Below, piece after piece: positions 17,399-26,450 of a stretch of 64,000 bases of DNA (its first letter is position 1; each line of letters begins with the position of its first letter). The notes below the pieces were generated by a model. The model made no database searches and was not told the DNA's origin. It was given only the letters and a program-made list of their open reading frames with translations. The stretch lies in NCBI RefSeq assembly GCF_011745145.1, contig NZ_CP050191.1, positions 3,024,296 through 3,088,295 on the forward strand, written 5' to 3'. A program made the translations under genes and the position numbers. Origin of the DNA: Mycobacterium sp. DL440 (GTDB taxonomy: Bacteria > Actinomycetota > Actinomycetes > Mycobacteriales > Mycobacteriaceae).

Positions 17399-19429
17399 AT
17401 GGTTCTGCAACACACCCAGCCCACGGATGTCGTCGCGGCACTCGACAAGACTCCTGACACTCCGAAGGCACCCCAGACGCCGCTGACGGCGACCGCCCCG
17501 GTTCCGTACTCGTCGGGCGCGTCGCTGCGGAACCCGTTCCCGCCGATCGCCGACTACGGCTTCCTGTCCGACTGCGAGAACACCTGCCTGATCTCCTCGG
17601 CCGGATCGGTGGAGTGGCTGTGTGTCCCCCGGCCCGACTCCCCGAGCGTGTTCGGCGCGATCCTGGACCGCAACGCGGGCCACTTCCGGCTCGGCCCCTA
17701 CGGTGTGACCGTTCCGTCGGCGCGGCGCTACCTGCCGGGCAGCCTGATCCTCGAGACCACCTGGCAGACCCACACCGGCTGGCTGATCGTGCGCGACGCA
17801 CTGGTCATGGGCCCCTGGCACGACCTCGACACCCGATCACGGACCCACCGGCGCACCCCAATGGACTGGGATGCCGAGCACATCCTGCTGCGCACCGTGC
17901 GTTGTGTCAGCGGCACCGTGGAACTGGTGATGAACTGTGAGCCGGCGTTCGACTACCACCGGGTCAGCGCCTCGTGGGAGTACTCGGGGCCCGCCTACGG
18001 CGAGGCCATCGCGCGCGCCAGCCGCAACCCGGATTCGCACCCCACTCTGCGGCTCACCACCAATCTGCGCATCGGCATCGAGGGCCGCGAGGCCCGCGCG
18101 CGCACCCGGCTCACCGAGGGCGACAACGTGTTCGTCGCGCTGAGCTGGTCCAAGCACCCGGCCCCGCAGACCTTCGAAGAGGCCTCGGAGAAGATGTGGA
18201 AGACCAGTGAGTCCTGGCGGCAGTGGATCAACATCGGCGACTTCCCCGATCACCCATGGCGGTCCTACCTGCAACGCAGCGCGCTGACGCTGAAGGGGCT
18301 GACCTACTCGCCGACCGGCGCACTGCTGGCCGCCCCCACCACGTCACTGCCGGAAACCCCTCAGGGCGAACGGAACTGGGACTACCGCTACTCGTGGATC
18401 CGGGATTCCACGTTTGCGCTGTGGGGTTTGTACACACTCGGGCTGGACCGGGAAGCCGACGATTTCTTCTCGTTCATCGCAGACGTGTCGGGCGCCAACA
18501 ACGGCGAACGCCATCCGCTGCAGGTGATGTACGGCGTCGGCGGTGAACGCAGCCTCGTCGAAGAAGAACTGCACCACCTCTCGGGCTATGACAACGCCAG
18601 GCCGGTGCGGATCGGCAACGGTGCCTACAACCAGATGCAGCACGATATCTGGGGCACCATGCTCGATTCGGTGTACCTGCACGCGAAGTCGCGCGAGCAG
18701 ATTCCCGAGGCGCTGTGGCCGGTGCTGAAGAATCAGGTCGAGGAAGCCATCAAGCACTGGAAGGAACCCGACCGCGGGATCTGGGAGGTGCGCGGCGAAC
18801 CGCAGCACTTCACCTCCAGCAAGATCATGTGCTGGGTGGCGCTGGATCGTGGTTCGAAGCTGGCTGAGTTGCAGGGCGAGAAGAGCTACGCCCAGCAATG
18901 GCGCGCGACCGCCGAGGAGATCAAGGCAGACATCCTGGCCCGCGGCGTCGATTCCCGCGGTGTGCTGACCCAGCGCTACGGCGACGACGCGCTGGACGCA
19001 TCGCTGCTACTGGCGGTGTTGACGCGGTTCCTGCCCTCGGACGACCCGCGGGTGCGGGCCACCGTGCTGGCAATCGCCGAGGAGTTGACCGAGAACGGCC
19101 TGGTGCTGCGCTACCGCGTCGAGGAGACCGACGACGGCCTGTCCGGCGAAGAGGGCACCTTCACCATCTGCTCGTTCTGGCTGGTGTCCGCGCTGGTCGA
19201 GATCGGCGAGGTGAGCCGGGCCAAGCATCTCTTGGAGCGGTTGCTGTCGTTCGCCAGCCCGCTGCACCTGTACGCCGAGGAGATCGAGCCGCGCACCGGC
19301 CGCCACCTGGGCAACTTCCCGCAGGCCTTCACCCACCTGGCCCAGATCAACGCCGTGGTGCACGTCATCCGCGCCGAGGAGGAGTCCGACAGTTCCGGGG
19401 TATTCCAGCCCGCCAACGCGCCGATGTAG
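17399..19429 (+). CDS. GH15-family trehalase
   Basis: 676-residue glycoside hydrolase of the family that includes mycobacterial trehalase (Rv2402 position). An N-terminal beta-domain starts PIADYGFLSDCENTCLISS. The (alpha/alpha)6 catalytic domain has GERNWDYRYSWIRDSTFAL, GNGAYNQMQHDIWGTM, RGIWEVRGEPQHFTSSKIM with a candidate acid Glu, and LGNFPQAFTHLAQINA near the end. Expected to hydrolyse trehalose to glucose in the cytoplasm; no signal peptide is seen. Related GH15 enzymes include glucoamylase and dextranase, but the mycobacterial orthologues act on trehalose. Confidence 0.85.
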   Translation: MVLQHTQPTDVVAALDKTPDTPKAPQTPLTATAPVPYSSGASLRNPFPPIADYGFLSDCENTCLISSAGSVEWLCVPRPDSPSVFGAILDRNAGHFRLGPYGVTVPSARRYLPGSLILETTWQTHTGWLIVRDALVMGPWHDLDTRSRTHRRTPMDWDAEHILLRTVRCVSGTVELVMNCEPAFDYHRVSASWEYSGPAYGEAIARASRNPDSHPTLRLTTNLRIGIEGREARARTRLTEGDNVFVALSWSKHPAPQTFEEASEKMWKTSESWRQWINIGDFPDHPWRSYLQRSALTLKGLTYSPTGALLAAPTTSLPETPQGERNWDYRYSWIRDSTFALWGLYTLGLDREADDFFSFIADVSGANNGERHPLQVMYGVGGERSLVEEELHHLSGYDNARPVRIGNGAYNQMQHDIWGTMLDSVYLHAKSREQIPEALWPVLKNQVEEAIKHWKEPDRGIWEVRGEPQHFTSSKIMCWVALDRGSKLAELQGEKSYAQQWRATAEEIKADILARGVDSRGVLTQRYGDDALDASLLLAVLTRFLPSDDPRVRATVLAIAEELTENGLVLRYRVEETDDGLSGEEGTFTICSFWLVSALVEIGEVSRAKHLLERLLSFASPLHLYAEEIEPRTGRHLGNFPQAFTHLAQINAVVHVIRAEEESDSSGVFQPANAPM

Positions 19430-19507
19430 ACGCTTGGCCGCCGCGCCGACACAATCACCGTGCGCCGATATCTGTGATGGGCGGTGACGGCCGAGCATCA
19501 TCGGGTC

Positions 19508-19789
19508 ATGAGCTACAACCGCCTCCGCGCAGACGACACTTCACGCATCAAGATCGACGTGGCGATCGGTGTTCTGGTCGCCCTGCGCGGTTACGCGCCG
19601 GATCAGGCCTTCGCCGAACTGGTGCGGGTGGTCCAGCGCACCGGTATCGGAATCGGCAGCATCGCAAGGGCATTGGTCGACCTCGCCACCGGCAGTTCCG
19701 GGACGTCGGCCGAGTACGCCGAGGCGTTCAACGCCTGGGGTGAGCTGCTCGCACAGGCCCGGCGAGTACCTGTCAACACCGCCCGGTGA
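19508..19789 (+). CDS. Stand-alone ANTAR-domain protein
   Basis: 93 residues, nearly all an ANTAR fold: RIKIDVAIGVLVALRGYAPDQAFAEL followed by VVQRTGIGIGSIARALVDL. ANTAR domains bind paired hexaloop hairpins in nascent RNA to prevent termination. They are normally fused to a receiver, GAF or PAS sensor, and none is present here. ATG 19508 is preferred; an in-frame GTG at 19484 adds 8 residues. Its 3' end overlaps the convergent methyltransferase gene by 17 bp. The target RNA is unknown. Confidence 0.7.
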   Translation: MSYNRLRADDTSRIKIDVAIGVLVALRGYAPDQAFAELVRVVQRTGIGIGSIARALVDLATGSSGTSAEYAEAFNAWGELLAQARRVPVNTAR

Positions 19790-20339
19790 CCGGTGCCCGC
19801 GCCACCAGCCAGGCCTCCCCGTCACCCTCGTACGCGGCCAGGGCCTCAAGACCGGCAAAGGCCGCCTCGAGCTCACCGGGAACGGCCCGGAACCGTCCTG
19901 GTCGCGCGCCCACCTCGCTGAGCACACAGACTGCCAACAGGCCGCTCGGCCGCAGCCGGGCGGCCAGCGCCGGATAGAGCTGCGGGTCGCGGAAGCGGTG
20001 GCATACCACCACATCAACTGCGGGTCCGGCGGGCAGGCCCTCATCGAGATCTGCCACCTCGAAACGGCAGCGCGCTGCCACACCGTGGTGCGTCGCCGAG
20101 TGCCGCGCCCGGCTGATCGCGACGGCGGACACATCGATACCCCACACCTGCAGTCCGCGCTGAGCCAGCCACACCGCACCCAGACCTGACCCGCACGCGA
20201 TCTCGAGCGCGGAACCGATCACCGGAAACCGGTCGGCGTGGCCGACGAAGGCCCGGGGCGGGGCCGGCACGTCGTCCGACTCCCGGTCGGTATACGCCGC
20301 GTCCCACCGGACGCGGTCCGTCTCGCTCACGTCGGCCAC
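19773..20339 (-). CDS. Class I SAM-dependent methyltransferase
   Basis: 188-residue Rossmann methyltransferase. Motif I is ALEIACGSGLGAVWLAQRG, motif II acidic residue lies in VWGIDVSAVAI, and motif IV is VDVVVCHRF. The 'CHRFRDPQLYPALAARLRPSG' region resembles TehB/thiopurine-type and ubiE-like small methyltransferases. The substrate is unknown. GTG 20339 is used; GTG 20330 is equally possible, and neither has a clear Shine-Dalgarno. Divergent from the quinone oxidoreductase gene. Confidence 0.75.
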   Translation of the reverse strand: MADVSETDRVRWDAAYTDRESDDVPAPPRAFVGHADRFPVIGSALEIACGSGLGAVWLAQRGLQVWGIDVSAVAISRARHSATHHGVAARCRFEVADLDEGLPAGPAVDVVVCHRFRDPQLYPALAARLRPSGLLAVCVLSEVGARPGRFRAVPGELEAAFAGLEALAAYEGDGEAWLVARAPVTGRC

Positions 20340-20384
20340 CCTAGGGGAGGGAATAGCAGGAAAGCGTTCGGGGTTAGCCCCTTC

Positions 20385-21299
20385 ATGCGAGCCCTCGTCT
20401 ACGACCCGCACGCTCCTGCAAACCTCCGGTTCGACGACGTGGCCGAACCCTCGGTCGCCGAGTCCCAGGCCCTGATCGATGTGCATGCGATCGCCCTGAA
20501 CTTCGGCGAGGTGCACTTCATCGATCAGATGCGCCGCCCTGGTGAAGTGCCGGGGTGGGACAGCGCGGGAATCGTGGCCAGGGCCGCGGCGAACGGGACG
20601 GGTCCGGCCGTCGGTACGCGCGTGGTGGGCTTCAGCGGAGAAGCCGGCTGGGCTGAACGCCGCGCGGTGTCGACCGACAATCTCGCCGAGCTCCCCGAGT
20701 TTGTCGAGTTCGACGAGGCCGCCGCACTTCCGGTAGCAGGCGTGACGGCGCTGCAGGCGCTGCGGGCGCTGGGCCCCGTCGTCGGGCGCCGGGTATTGAT
20801 CACCGGCGCGTCCGGAGGTGTCGGCCGGTTCGCCGTACAACTGGCCGCCCGGGCCGGTGCCCACGTGGTGGCCGCGGTCGGCAGCGCGCCCCGCGGCGAA
20901 GGCCTGGAGGAATTGGGTGCGGCCGACGTCGTCGTGGGGCTCGACGGGGTGACCGAGCCAGTGTTCGGGGTGCTCGACAATGTCGGTGGGACGCTCTTGG
21001 CACAGGCCTTCAGCCTGGTGGCCGACGGCGGCTCGGTGCAGTCGATCGGGATGGCGTCCAATGAGCCGACCACCATCGACTTCGAGGCCGAGCGGCGCCG
21101 TGGAAACCGGAAACGGTTGGAGCCGTTCACCGTTCGGGCACCATTCCAGGCTGATCTGGATTACCTGCTGACGTTGGTGGCCGACGGCGAACTCGATCCC
21201 CAGATCGGTCTGCGCGACACGTGGGGCAACATCGCCGCGGCGGCACAGGCCCTGCTCGACCGCAAGGTCGCGGGCAAGGCGGTACTGCAGGTCGACTGA
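20385..21299 (+). CDS. NADPH:quinone oxidoreductase-like MDR protein (zinc-free)
   Basis: 304 residues in the medium-chain dehydrogenase/reductase superfamily. A GroES-like N-domain contains NFGEVHFIDQMRRPGEVPGWDSAG. A Rossmann domain carries VLITGASGGVGRFAVQLAARAG for NADPH. The catalytic and structural zinc ligands of alcohol dehydrogenases are missing, as in quinone reductases and enoyl reductases. ATG 20385 opens with MRALVYDP, typical for the family. Natural substrate unknown. Confidence 0.82.
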   Translation: MRALVYDPHAPANLRFDDVAEPSVAESQALIDVHAIALNFGEVHFIDQMRRPGEVPGWDSAGIVARAAANGTGPAVGTRVVGFSGEAGWAERRAVSTDNLAELPEFVEFDEAAALPVAGVTALQALRALGPVVGRRVLITGASGGVGRFAVQLAARAGAHVVAAVGSAPRGEGLEELGAADVVVGLDGVTEPVFGVLDNVGGTLLAQAFSLVADGGSVQSIGMASNEPTTIDFEAERRRGNRKRLEPFTVRAPFQADLDYLLTLVADGELDPQIGLRDTWGNIAAAAQALLDRKVAGKAVLQVD

Positions 21300-21306
21300 C
21301 GACGCG

Positions 21307-22542
21307 TCAGTTGCCCTGGCCGCCCCGGCCCCGGCTCACCAGATCGGCCACCGGGTCCTTGCCGTTGACGAACCAGTCCCCCAGGATCCGTGCCTTGTAG
21401 ACCACGGGATTGTGTGACGCCAGGGTGCGGGCATTGCGCCAATGCCGGTCCAGACCAAGCTCTTCGGACACACCGGAGGCCCCCAGCGCGTCGAACACCT
21501 TGGTGGTGGACCGCAGCGCCGCACCGATGATCACCAGTTGTGCCTGCGCCACCGCGACCTCGGCATCGATCAACAGTTCGCGGGCATGGTCGTCACTGCC
21601 GGCCAGCCGGCCCGCAACGATCCGGTCGAGGGCGCGCGCGCTCAATCCGAGGGCTGCCTCGGCGCTGAACGCCTCGGCCGAGATCTCCCCGATCACCTGC
21701 AACAGTTGAGCATCGTCGGCCGGCACCTCGGCAAGACCCTGTGGATAGTTGCGGGTGCGTCGTCGCAACGCGGCCGTCCCGTCCCGGTGCACCGCCCTGG
21801 TGATTCCGGTCAGCACGGCCAGCATCGCGATCTGATAGAAGTGGGCCTGATAGGTGAACCGCTCCGCGGCGGGAAACACGTTGCCAGGCTCGGCGCGTGC
21901 GGCGTCGTAACGCGCAGAGCCGCTGGCGGTGGTGCGCTGCCCGAACCCCCGCCAGTCGTCCACCAACGTCACACCCGGATCCTCGGCGCGCACCAGTGCC
22001 GTCCACAGCTCGCCGTCCTCACCGCGGCCGAGTACATCCAGCCAGTCTGCGTAAAGACTTCCTGTCGCATAGTATTTCGCGCCCGAGACCAACCAGTGGT
22101 CGCCCTGCGCGGTGACCGTGGTGGCCAGGTTGGCCAGCGTGACGTTGTTGGCCTCGGTCCAGCCGCCGCCGACGAACTCGCCCGCCAGGAAACGCTTGAT
22201 CCAGGTGTTGTTGTCCTCGGTCACCGGGGCGTTGAGCCGGTCCTCGACGAAGGCCAGGTGGTTGCGCCAGATGTGGGCGACGTTGGAATCGGCCTCCCCC
22301 AGCTCGGCCAGCAACAGGAAGGTCTGCTCGAGGGAGGAGCCGAAACCGCCTTGTTCCGCAGGGATCCGCAGGGTGCCGAATCCGGCGTCGCTCAGCCACC
22401 GCACCTGCTCGTGCGGGAACGCCCGATCGCGTTCGCGTGCCACGTTGCCTTCCGCGATCCGCTCGAAGATCGGCCGGAACACCGACTGCAGCTCGGCGTC
22501 GTATCCGGACGGCCGCTTCAGATACCCACCTACCCTGCTCAT
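21307..22542 (-). CDS. DszC/SfnB-type flavin-dependent monooxygenase (acyl-CoA dehydrogenase fold)
   Basis: 411 residues with an acyl-CoA dehydrogenase fold but monooxygenase hallmarks: LRIPAEQGGFGSSLEQTFLLLAELGEADSNVAHIWRNH is cut at several residues shared with SfnB/DszC enzymes, and GGGWTEANN replaces the usual dehydrogenase flavin loop. Such proteins use reduced flavin and O2 to oxidise sulfides, sulfones or amines. Last gene of a four-gene unit with an NtaA/SnaA-type monooxygenase; its start overlaps the GNAT stop (ATGA). No flavin reductase is next to it, so it must come from elsewhere. Substrate unknown; an organosulfur compound is the favoured guess. Confidence 0.75.
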   Translation of the reverse strand: MSRVGGYLKRPSGYDAELQSVFRPIFERIAEGNVARERDRAFPHEQVRWLSDAGFGTLRIPAEQGGFGSSLEQTFLLLAELGEADSNVAHIWRNHLAFVEDRLNAPVTEDNNTWIKRFLAGEFVGGGWTEANNVTLANLATTVTAQGDHWLVSGAKYYATGSLYADWLDVLGRGEDGELWTALVRAEDPGVTLVDDWRGFGQRTTASGSARYDAARAEPGNVFPAAERFTYQAHFYQIAMLAVLTGITRAVHRDGTAALRRRTRNYPQGLAEVPADDAQLLQVIGEISAEAFSAEAALGLSARALDRIVAGRLAGSDDHARELLIDAEVAVAQAQLVIIGAALRSTTKVFDALGASGVSEELGLDRHWRNARTLASHNPVVYKARILGDWFVNGKDPVADLVSRGRGGQGN

Positions 22543-23528
22543 CGGATGCTCCCGTCGTGATCGATGCGGTATGCGTACTGGTCCCGAACCGCCAGGTACC
22601 CCAGGCGGCGGTATAGCTCGTGCGCCTTGCTGGCGTTGTCGATATCTGTGCCCAGGGACGCGACCGTGAACCCGCGCCTCAACGCGGCCAGCCAGACCTT
22701 GCGCAACAACAGTTCCCCGGTCCCGCGCGCTCTCAGGTCGCGGCGCACACCGATGTAGTCGGTGTGTGCGCTGCGTTCCTCGTCGGCGCCGGTTCCCTCG
22801 GTGTAGGTCGATCCCAGTACGTAGCCGACCACCACGCCACCGTCGTCGACTGCGGCAATGCTGAAGTCCGGGTTGAATACCCGGCTGCGCAGGTGATGTT
22901 CCCATCGCTTCGGGGTTTTCGACATGTTCCCGAAGTGCTCACTGAACGTGTCGAACTGCAGCTGCCGGACCTGCTCGGTCAAGCCGCCAGAGACCACCTC
23001 GGGCCAGGACAGAATCGTCAGGCCGTCGAGATGCGCGGCGGTCAGCGCAGCGGGATCCTCGCCGAGCAAGGGCTTACGGGTCGCGATGAATTGCCGCTCC
23101 AGACGGGCGCCACACCGCTTGAGCGCCTCGATCGCCGCCGGCTGGTCGGCCCCGACGTACACCCGTAGATAAGCGTCGGGGCCGGTGACCCGGTGGAACC
23201 GTTCGACGGTCTCACCGACGACCGATTCCACCGTTGCACTCGCGACTGATGGGCCGAATACGAAGTCTCCCAAGACCTCAGGCTCGGCACCGTCGGGCCG
23301 GTGCAAGGCCGCGTATCCGAGCACGTCTGCCGACTCACCGCGCACGACCACTACCGACCCGGGATAGACGCCGTCGAACTGCTCGGCGACGTCACGTGAA
23401 TCGGCGGCGAATTTTCGTCCAGCCAGACCCGGTGTGGTGGCCAGGAAATCCGCGATCAGTGGATAGTCGTGCGCGATGGCCGGTTCCACCGCCACGCCGG
23501 TGACCGTGCGATGGTCGATCAGCGTCAT
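22539..23528 (-). CDS. Two-domain GNAT N-acetyltransferase
   Basis: 329 residues, about twice a single GNAT domain. The C-terminal half has a clear acetyl-CoA site, GVRRDLRARGTGELLLRKVW, then ELYRRLGYLAVRDQYAY. The N-terminal half (AIAHDYPLIADFLATTPG to the FHRVTGPDAYLRVYVG region) looks like a degenerate second domain. This doubled form recalls mycothiol synthase. It overlaps both neighbours by 4 nt, between the permease and the DszC-like monooxygenase, so it may acetylate the operon's substrate. Confidence 0.75.
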   Translation of the reverse strand: MTLIDHRTVTGVAVEPAIAHDYPLIADFLATTPGLAGRKFAADSRDVAEQFDGVYPGSVVVVRGESADVLGYAALHRPDGAEPEVLGDFVFGPSVASATVESVVGETVERFHRVTGPDAYLRVYVGADQPAAIEALKRCGARLERQFIATRKPLLGEDPAALTAAHLDGLTILSWPEVVSGGLTEQVRQLQFDTFSEHFGNMSKTPKRWEHHLRSRVFNPDFSIAAVDDGGVVVGYVLGSTYTEGTGADEERSAHTDYIGVRRDLRARGTGELLLRKVWLAALRRGFTVASLGTDIDNASKAHELYRRLGYLAVRDQYAYRIDHDGSIR

Positions 23529-24985
23529 TTGCAGTCCTCGTCGATCAGGGTCTGGATGCTGCCGATCCGGTTGGCCACCTCAGGGTTGGTCCGCTTCAGA
23601 TACCAGTACCAGGACAGGCCGGCCAGCAGAATGACTCCGAACACGAAAGGCAGGATGTTGAACGGGAACTCGGGCACCGGGTAGAAGTTGCTGACAATCA
23701 CGTAGCCCAGGCCGATGGTGGCCGCGATAGAGACCGCGAACCGTGCCGGGGTCAGGGCGCCGATCTTGCGCAGCCAGATCGGCGTCGCGATCACCACCAG
23801 CAGATAGCTCACCAGAAAGCCCCAGTTGGCTACGTAACCGCCGTAGACGTCGAACACCAGCCGGCCGGCGGAGCTGAAGGTGGCCACGATCGAAAAAGCC
23901 AGGGCCAGGAGCCCGACGAACACCACACCGGCCCACGGCGTCTTGTAGGTCGGGTGCACCTTCGTGAAGACCTGCGGCAACGCGCCCTCGTGGGCGAAGG
24001 TGAACAACGATCGAGCAGCCGCGGTGGTGACCGCGGTGACGAACACGATGAAGGCGATCGCGACAGCGCCGCTGACGATCTGGTTCACCCACTCCACCCC
24101 GACACTGGTGGCCAGCTGCGGCAGCACCGCCTTGTCACCGTCGATCTCGCCGAAGTGCAGGATCTGCGGATAGGTCGCGAAGATGTAGAGCGCGCCGATC
24201 AGGAGCACCACGCGCAGCAGAGATCTCGCGATGTTGCGGTGCGCATCCTTGGCCTCGGCCCCGAGCGAGGCCACGCTCTCGAACCCGGCGTAGGAGCCCA
24301 CCGCGGTGACCGCGGCGATGAACGTCGCGCTGGATCCGAGGTGCCGTGGATTCCACTGCTCCCAGTCGATGCGGAACCCGTAGCCGATGTAGGAAGCCAC
24401 GATGATCACCAGGATCGAGGCGATGGCCAGCAGTTCAAATGCCAGTTCGTATTTCGCGGCCAACGCCACCCCGCGATAGGGCAGGTACACCGCCACGCCG
24501 ACGACCACGATCACCAACAGCAGCCGGAACCACACCGCCTGAGATCCGAGACCGATCGACTCCAGGAACGCATCGAGGTACAACACGCCGCCGAGGGTGC
24601 CGGTGGTGGCGAAACCGATGTAACCGAACAGCAGGCTGAACCCCGCGGCGAACGCGAAGCCGGGCCCGAGACCGTTTCCGGTGTAGGTCCCCAGCGATCC
24701 GGAGGACACCGTGCGTTTGGCCTGGAAGCTGATCGTGATGGCCACCAGCACAACGATGGACAGCCCGATCACCGCCGCCCACGCCGCGCCTTTGCCTGCG
24801 GCCACGAACAAGGAGAACGGCACCACGGCCAGGGCCACGCTGGGTGCCGCGGCCGCCAGGCCCTGGGCGAATACGCCCCATGGGCCGAGCGCCCCCGATT
24901 CCAGGCCGGTCGATTCCGCGGCGATCAGCGTGCGGCCCCCGACCCCCGTCGTCGGGTGCGCCTTCGGGTCGTCTGTAGTGGTCAC
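23525..24985 (-). CDS. APC-family amino acid/amine permease
   Basis: 486-residue inner-membrane transporter with about 12 hydrophobic spans. APC signatures include GPWGVFAQGLAAAAPSVAL in TM1, the TGNGLGPGFAFAAGFSLL helix and ESVASLGAEAKDAHRNIARSL in the TM6-loop. GTG 24985 is chosen because GAAAGGGA lies about 7 nt upstream. It imports an amino acid-like substrate by cation symport or exchange. It sits between monooxygenase and acetyltransferase genes, so it probably brings in their substrate. Confidence 0.83.
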   Translation of the reverse strand: MTTTDDPKAHPTTGVGGRTLIAAESTGLESGALGPWGVFAQGLAAAAPSVALAVVPFSLFVAAGKGAAWAAVIGLSIVVLVAITISFQAKRTVSSGSLGTYTGNGLGPGFAFAAGFSLLFGYIGFATTGTLGGVLYLDAFLESIGLGSQAVWFRLLLVIVVVGVAVYLPYRGVALAAKYELAFELLAIASILVIIVASYIGYGFRIDWEQWNPRHLGSSATFIAAVTAVGSYAGFESVASLGAEAKDAHRNIARSLLRVVLLIGALYIFATYPQILHFGEIDGDKAVLPQLATSVGVEWVNQIVSGAVAIAFIVFVTAVTTAAARSLFTFAHEGALPQVFTKVHPTYKTPWAGVVFVGLLALAFSIVATFSSAGRLVFDVYGGYVANWGFLVSYLLVVIATPIWLRKIGALTPARFAVSIAATIGLGYVIVSNFYPVPEFPFNILPFVFGVILLAGLSWYWYLKRTNPEVANRIGSIQTLIDEDCK

Positions 24986-25080
24986 GGCAATGTCCCTTTC
25001 TGACCGCGACGCCACCCGTCCGTGAGTCGGCACGAGTGGTGGAGAAGTCGGTGTGTGTGTCATGCGGAATAGCGGGTCGG

Positions 25081-26385
25081 TCAAGCGAACTGCCGCTGCG
25101 GCACGTCGAGTCCCAGATGGGATCGCAGCGTGGCGCCGGCGTAGTCGTGGCGGAACAGTCCACGCTTGCGCAGTACCGGCACCACCTGATCGGCGAAGAG
25201 TTCGTGCTGGCCGGGTAACCCGGAGTCGCGCAGGACGAACCCGTCAGCGGCACCGGTGGTGAACCACTGTTCGATCTCGTCGGCGATCCGCTCAGGAGTT
25301 CCCACCACCGCAGCACCCCAGCCGTTCACGGTGCGGTACAGGAACTCCCTTACCGTCGGATCTCCCTCACTGGCCAGCAACCGGTAGCCGGCCAACGCGG
25401 TCTGATGAGTTTCGGTGTGCGCCGCGAAGGCAGACTCCGGAACCGGACCGTCCAGGTCGGCGCCCGTGACGTCGACGTCGACTTCGAGCAGCCAACCGGC
25501 CTGGTACTGCGGGCTGAAGTATTCGTACTCTTCGCGTTCGGCACGCCGGGCCTCGTCCTCGGTCGAGCCGACGACGTACCGCAGGGACGGCGTGATCAGC
25601 GGAGGCCTGACCCGGCCCAGCAGCCGGGATTCCTGATGGATCTGGGTGTAGAAGTCCTGTGCGCGCGCCCGGTTGCCGTGGCTGGTGAAGATCACCTCGG
25701 CATGGCGGGCTGCGAAACCCCGTCCGGTTTCAGATGATCCGGCCTGGAAGATGACCGGTTGCCCTTGCACGGAGCGGGCCGAGCCCAACGGGCCGGCCAC
25801 GTCGAAGTAACGCCCGTGGTGATCTGTCGGTTGAATTCTGTTGACGTCGTTGAATACCCCCGCAGCGCGGTCTTCGACGATCGTGTCCTCACCCCAGCCA
25901 TCCCACAGCTTGCGGACCACCGCAAGCGCTTCCTCGGCGATGCGGTAGCGCTCGTCGTGGGCCACCACGCCTCGGGCACTGAAATTGTCGGCCGCGGCCT
26001 GCGCGAAGCTGGTGACCAGGTTCCAGCCGGCCCGGCCACCACTGAGGTGATCAAGCGAAAGCAGCTGGCGAGCAAGGTGATACGGGTGGGCCAGCGTGGC
26101 CGACCCGGTGACCACCAGGCCGATCCGTTCGGTGACCGAGGACAGCGCAGCCGTCGCCGTCAGCGGTTCGAAGTCCTCGGTGATCTTGTACGGCCAGGTC
26201 GCACGCGGGCCGTAATTCAGGCCGTCGGCGAAAAACAGCGCGTCGAAGGTGCCGGCCTCGGCCGTCTGCGCATAACTGACCAGCCGTTGCCGGACCCCGG
26301 CGGGGCTGTTGTCGATGTCGGGATGCCGCCACGGACCGGCGGACCGGGTGTTGCCGAAAGCGAGCAGATGCAGTTCTCTGGGCAC
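25081..26385 (-). CDS. NtaA/SnaA/DszA-type FMN-dependent monooxygenase
   Basis: 434-residue luciferase-like monooxygenase. Family landmarks: FDALFFADGLNYGPRATWPYK at the N-terminus, WNLVTSFAQAAADNFSARG, THHGRYF-type loop (DHHGRYFDVAGPLG) and QPVIFQAGSSETGRGFAARHAEVIF. This branch (NtaA, SnaA, DszA, YxeK) uses FMNH2 and O2 to cleave C-S or C-N bonds. First gene of the unit; the 95-bp gap to the permease is the largest within it. The GTG start lacks a Shine-Dalgarno and may be leaderless. Role in organosulfur breakdown is inferred from context. Confidence 0.8.
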   Translation of the reverse strand: MPRELHLLAFGNTRSAGPWRHPDIDNSPAGVRQRLVSYAQTAEAGTFDALFFADGLNYGPRATWPYKITEDFEPLTATAALSSVTERIGLVVTGSATLAHPYHLARQLLSLDHLSGGRAGWNLVTSFAQAAADNFSARGVVAHDERYRIAEEALAVVRKLWDGWGEDTIVEDRAAGVFNDVNRIQPTDHHGRYFDVAGPLGSARSVQGQPVIFQAGSSETGRGFAARHAEVIFTSHGNRARAQDFYTQIHQESRLLGRVRPPLITPSLRYVVGSTEDEARRAEREEYEYFSPQYQAGWLLEVDVDVTGADLDGPVPESAFAAHTETHQTALAGYRLLASEGDPTVREFLYRTVNGWGAAVVGTPERIADEIEQWFTTGAADGFVLRDSGLPGQHELFADQVVPVLRKRGLFRHDYAGATLRSHLGLDVPQRQFA

Positions 26386-26450
26386 TGCGCCGACGCTACG
26401 GTTGCGGCCGGCTTGCGCCGAGGGTTGCGCTCAGCGCGAAGCAATCCCGA

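Noticed and set aside
16996..17460. 154-codon frame covering two small membrane genes
   Set aside because: Only its last 28 codons look like protein. The 67-residue gene in another frame has a good membrane segment and a leaderless-type promoter.
21296..21310. Hairpin CTGACG-ACG-CGTCAG between convergent genes
   Set aside because: Only six pairs and it overlaps a stop codon; too weak to call a terminator with confidence.
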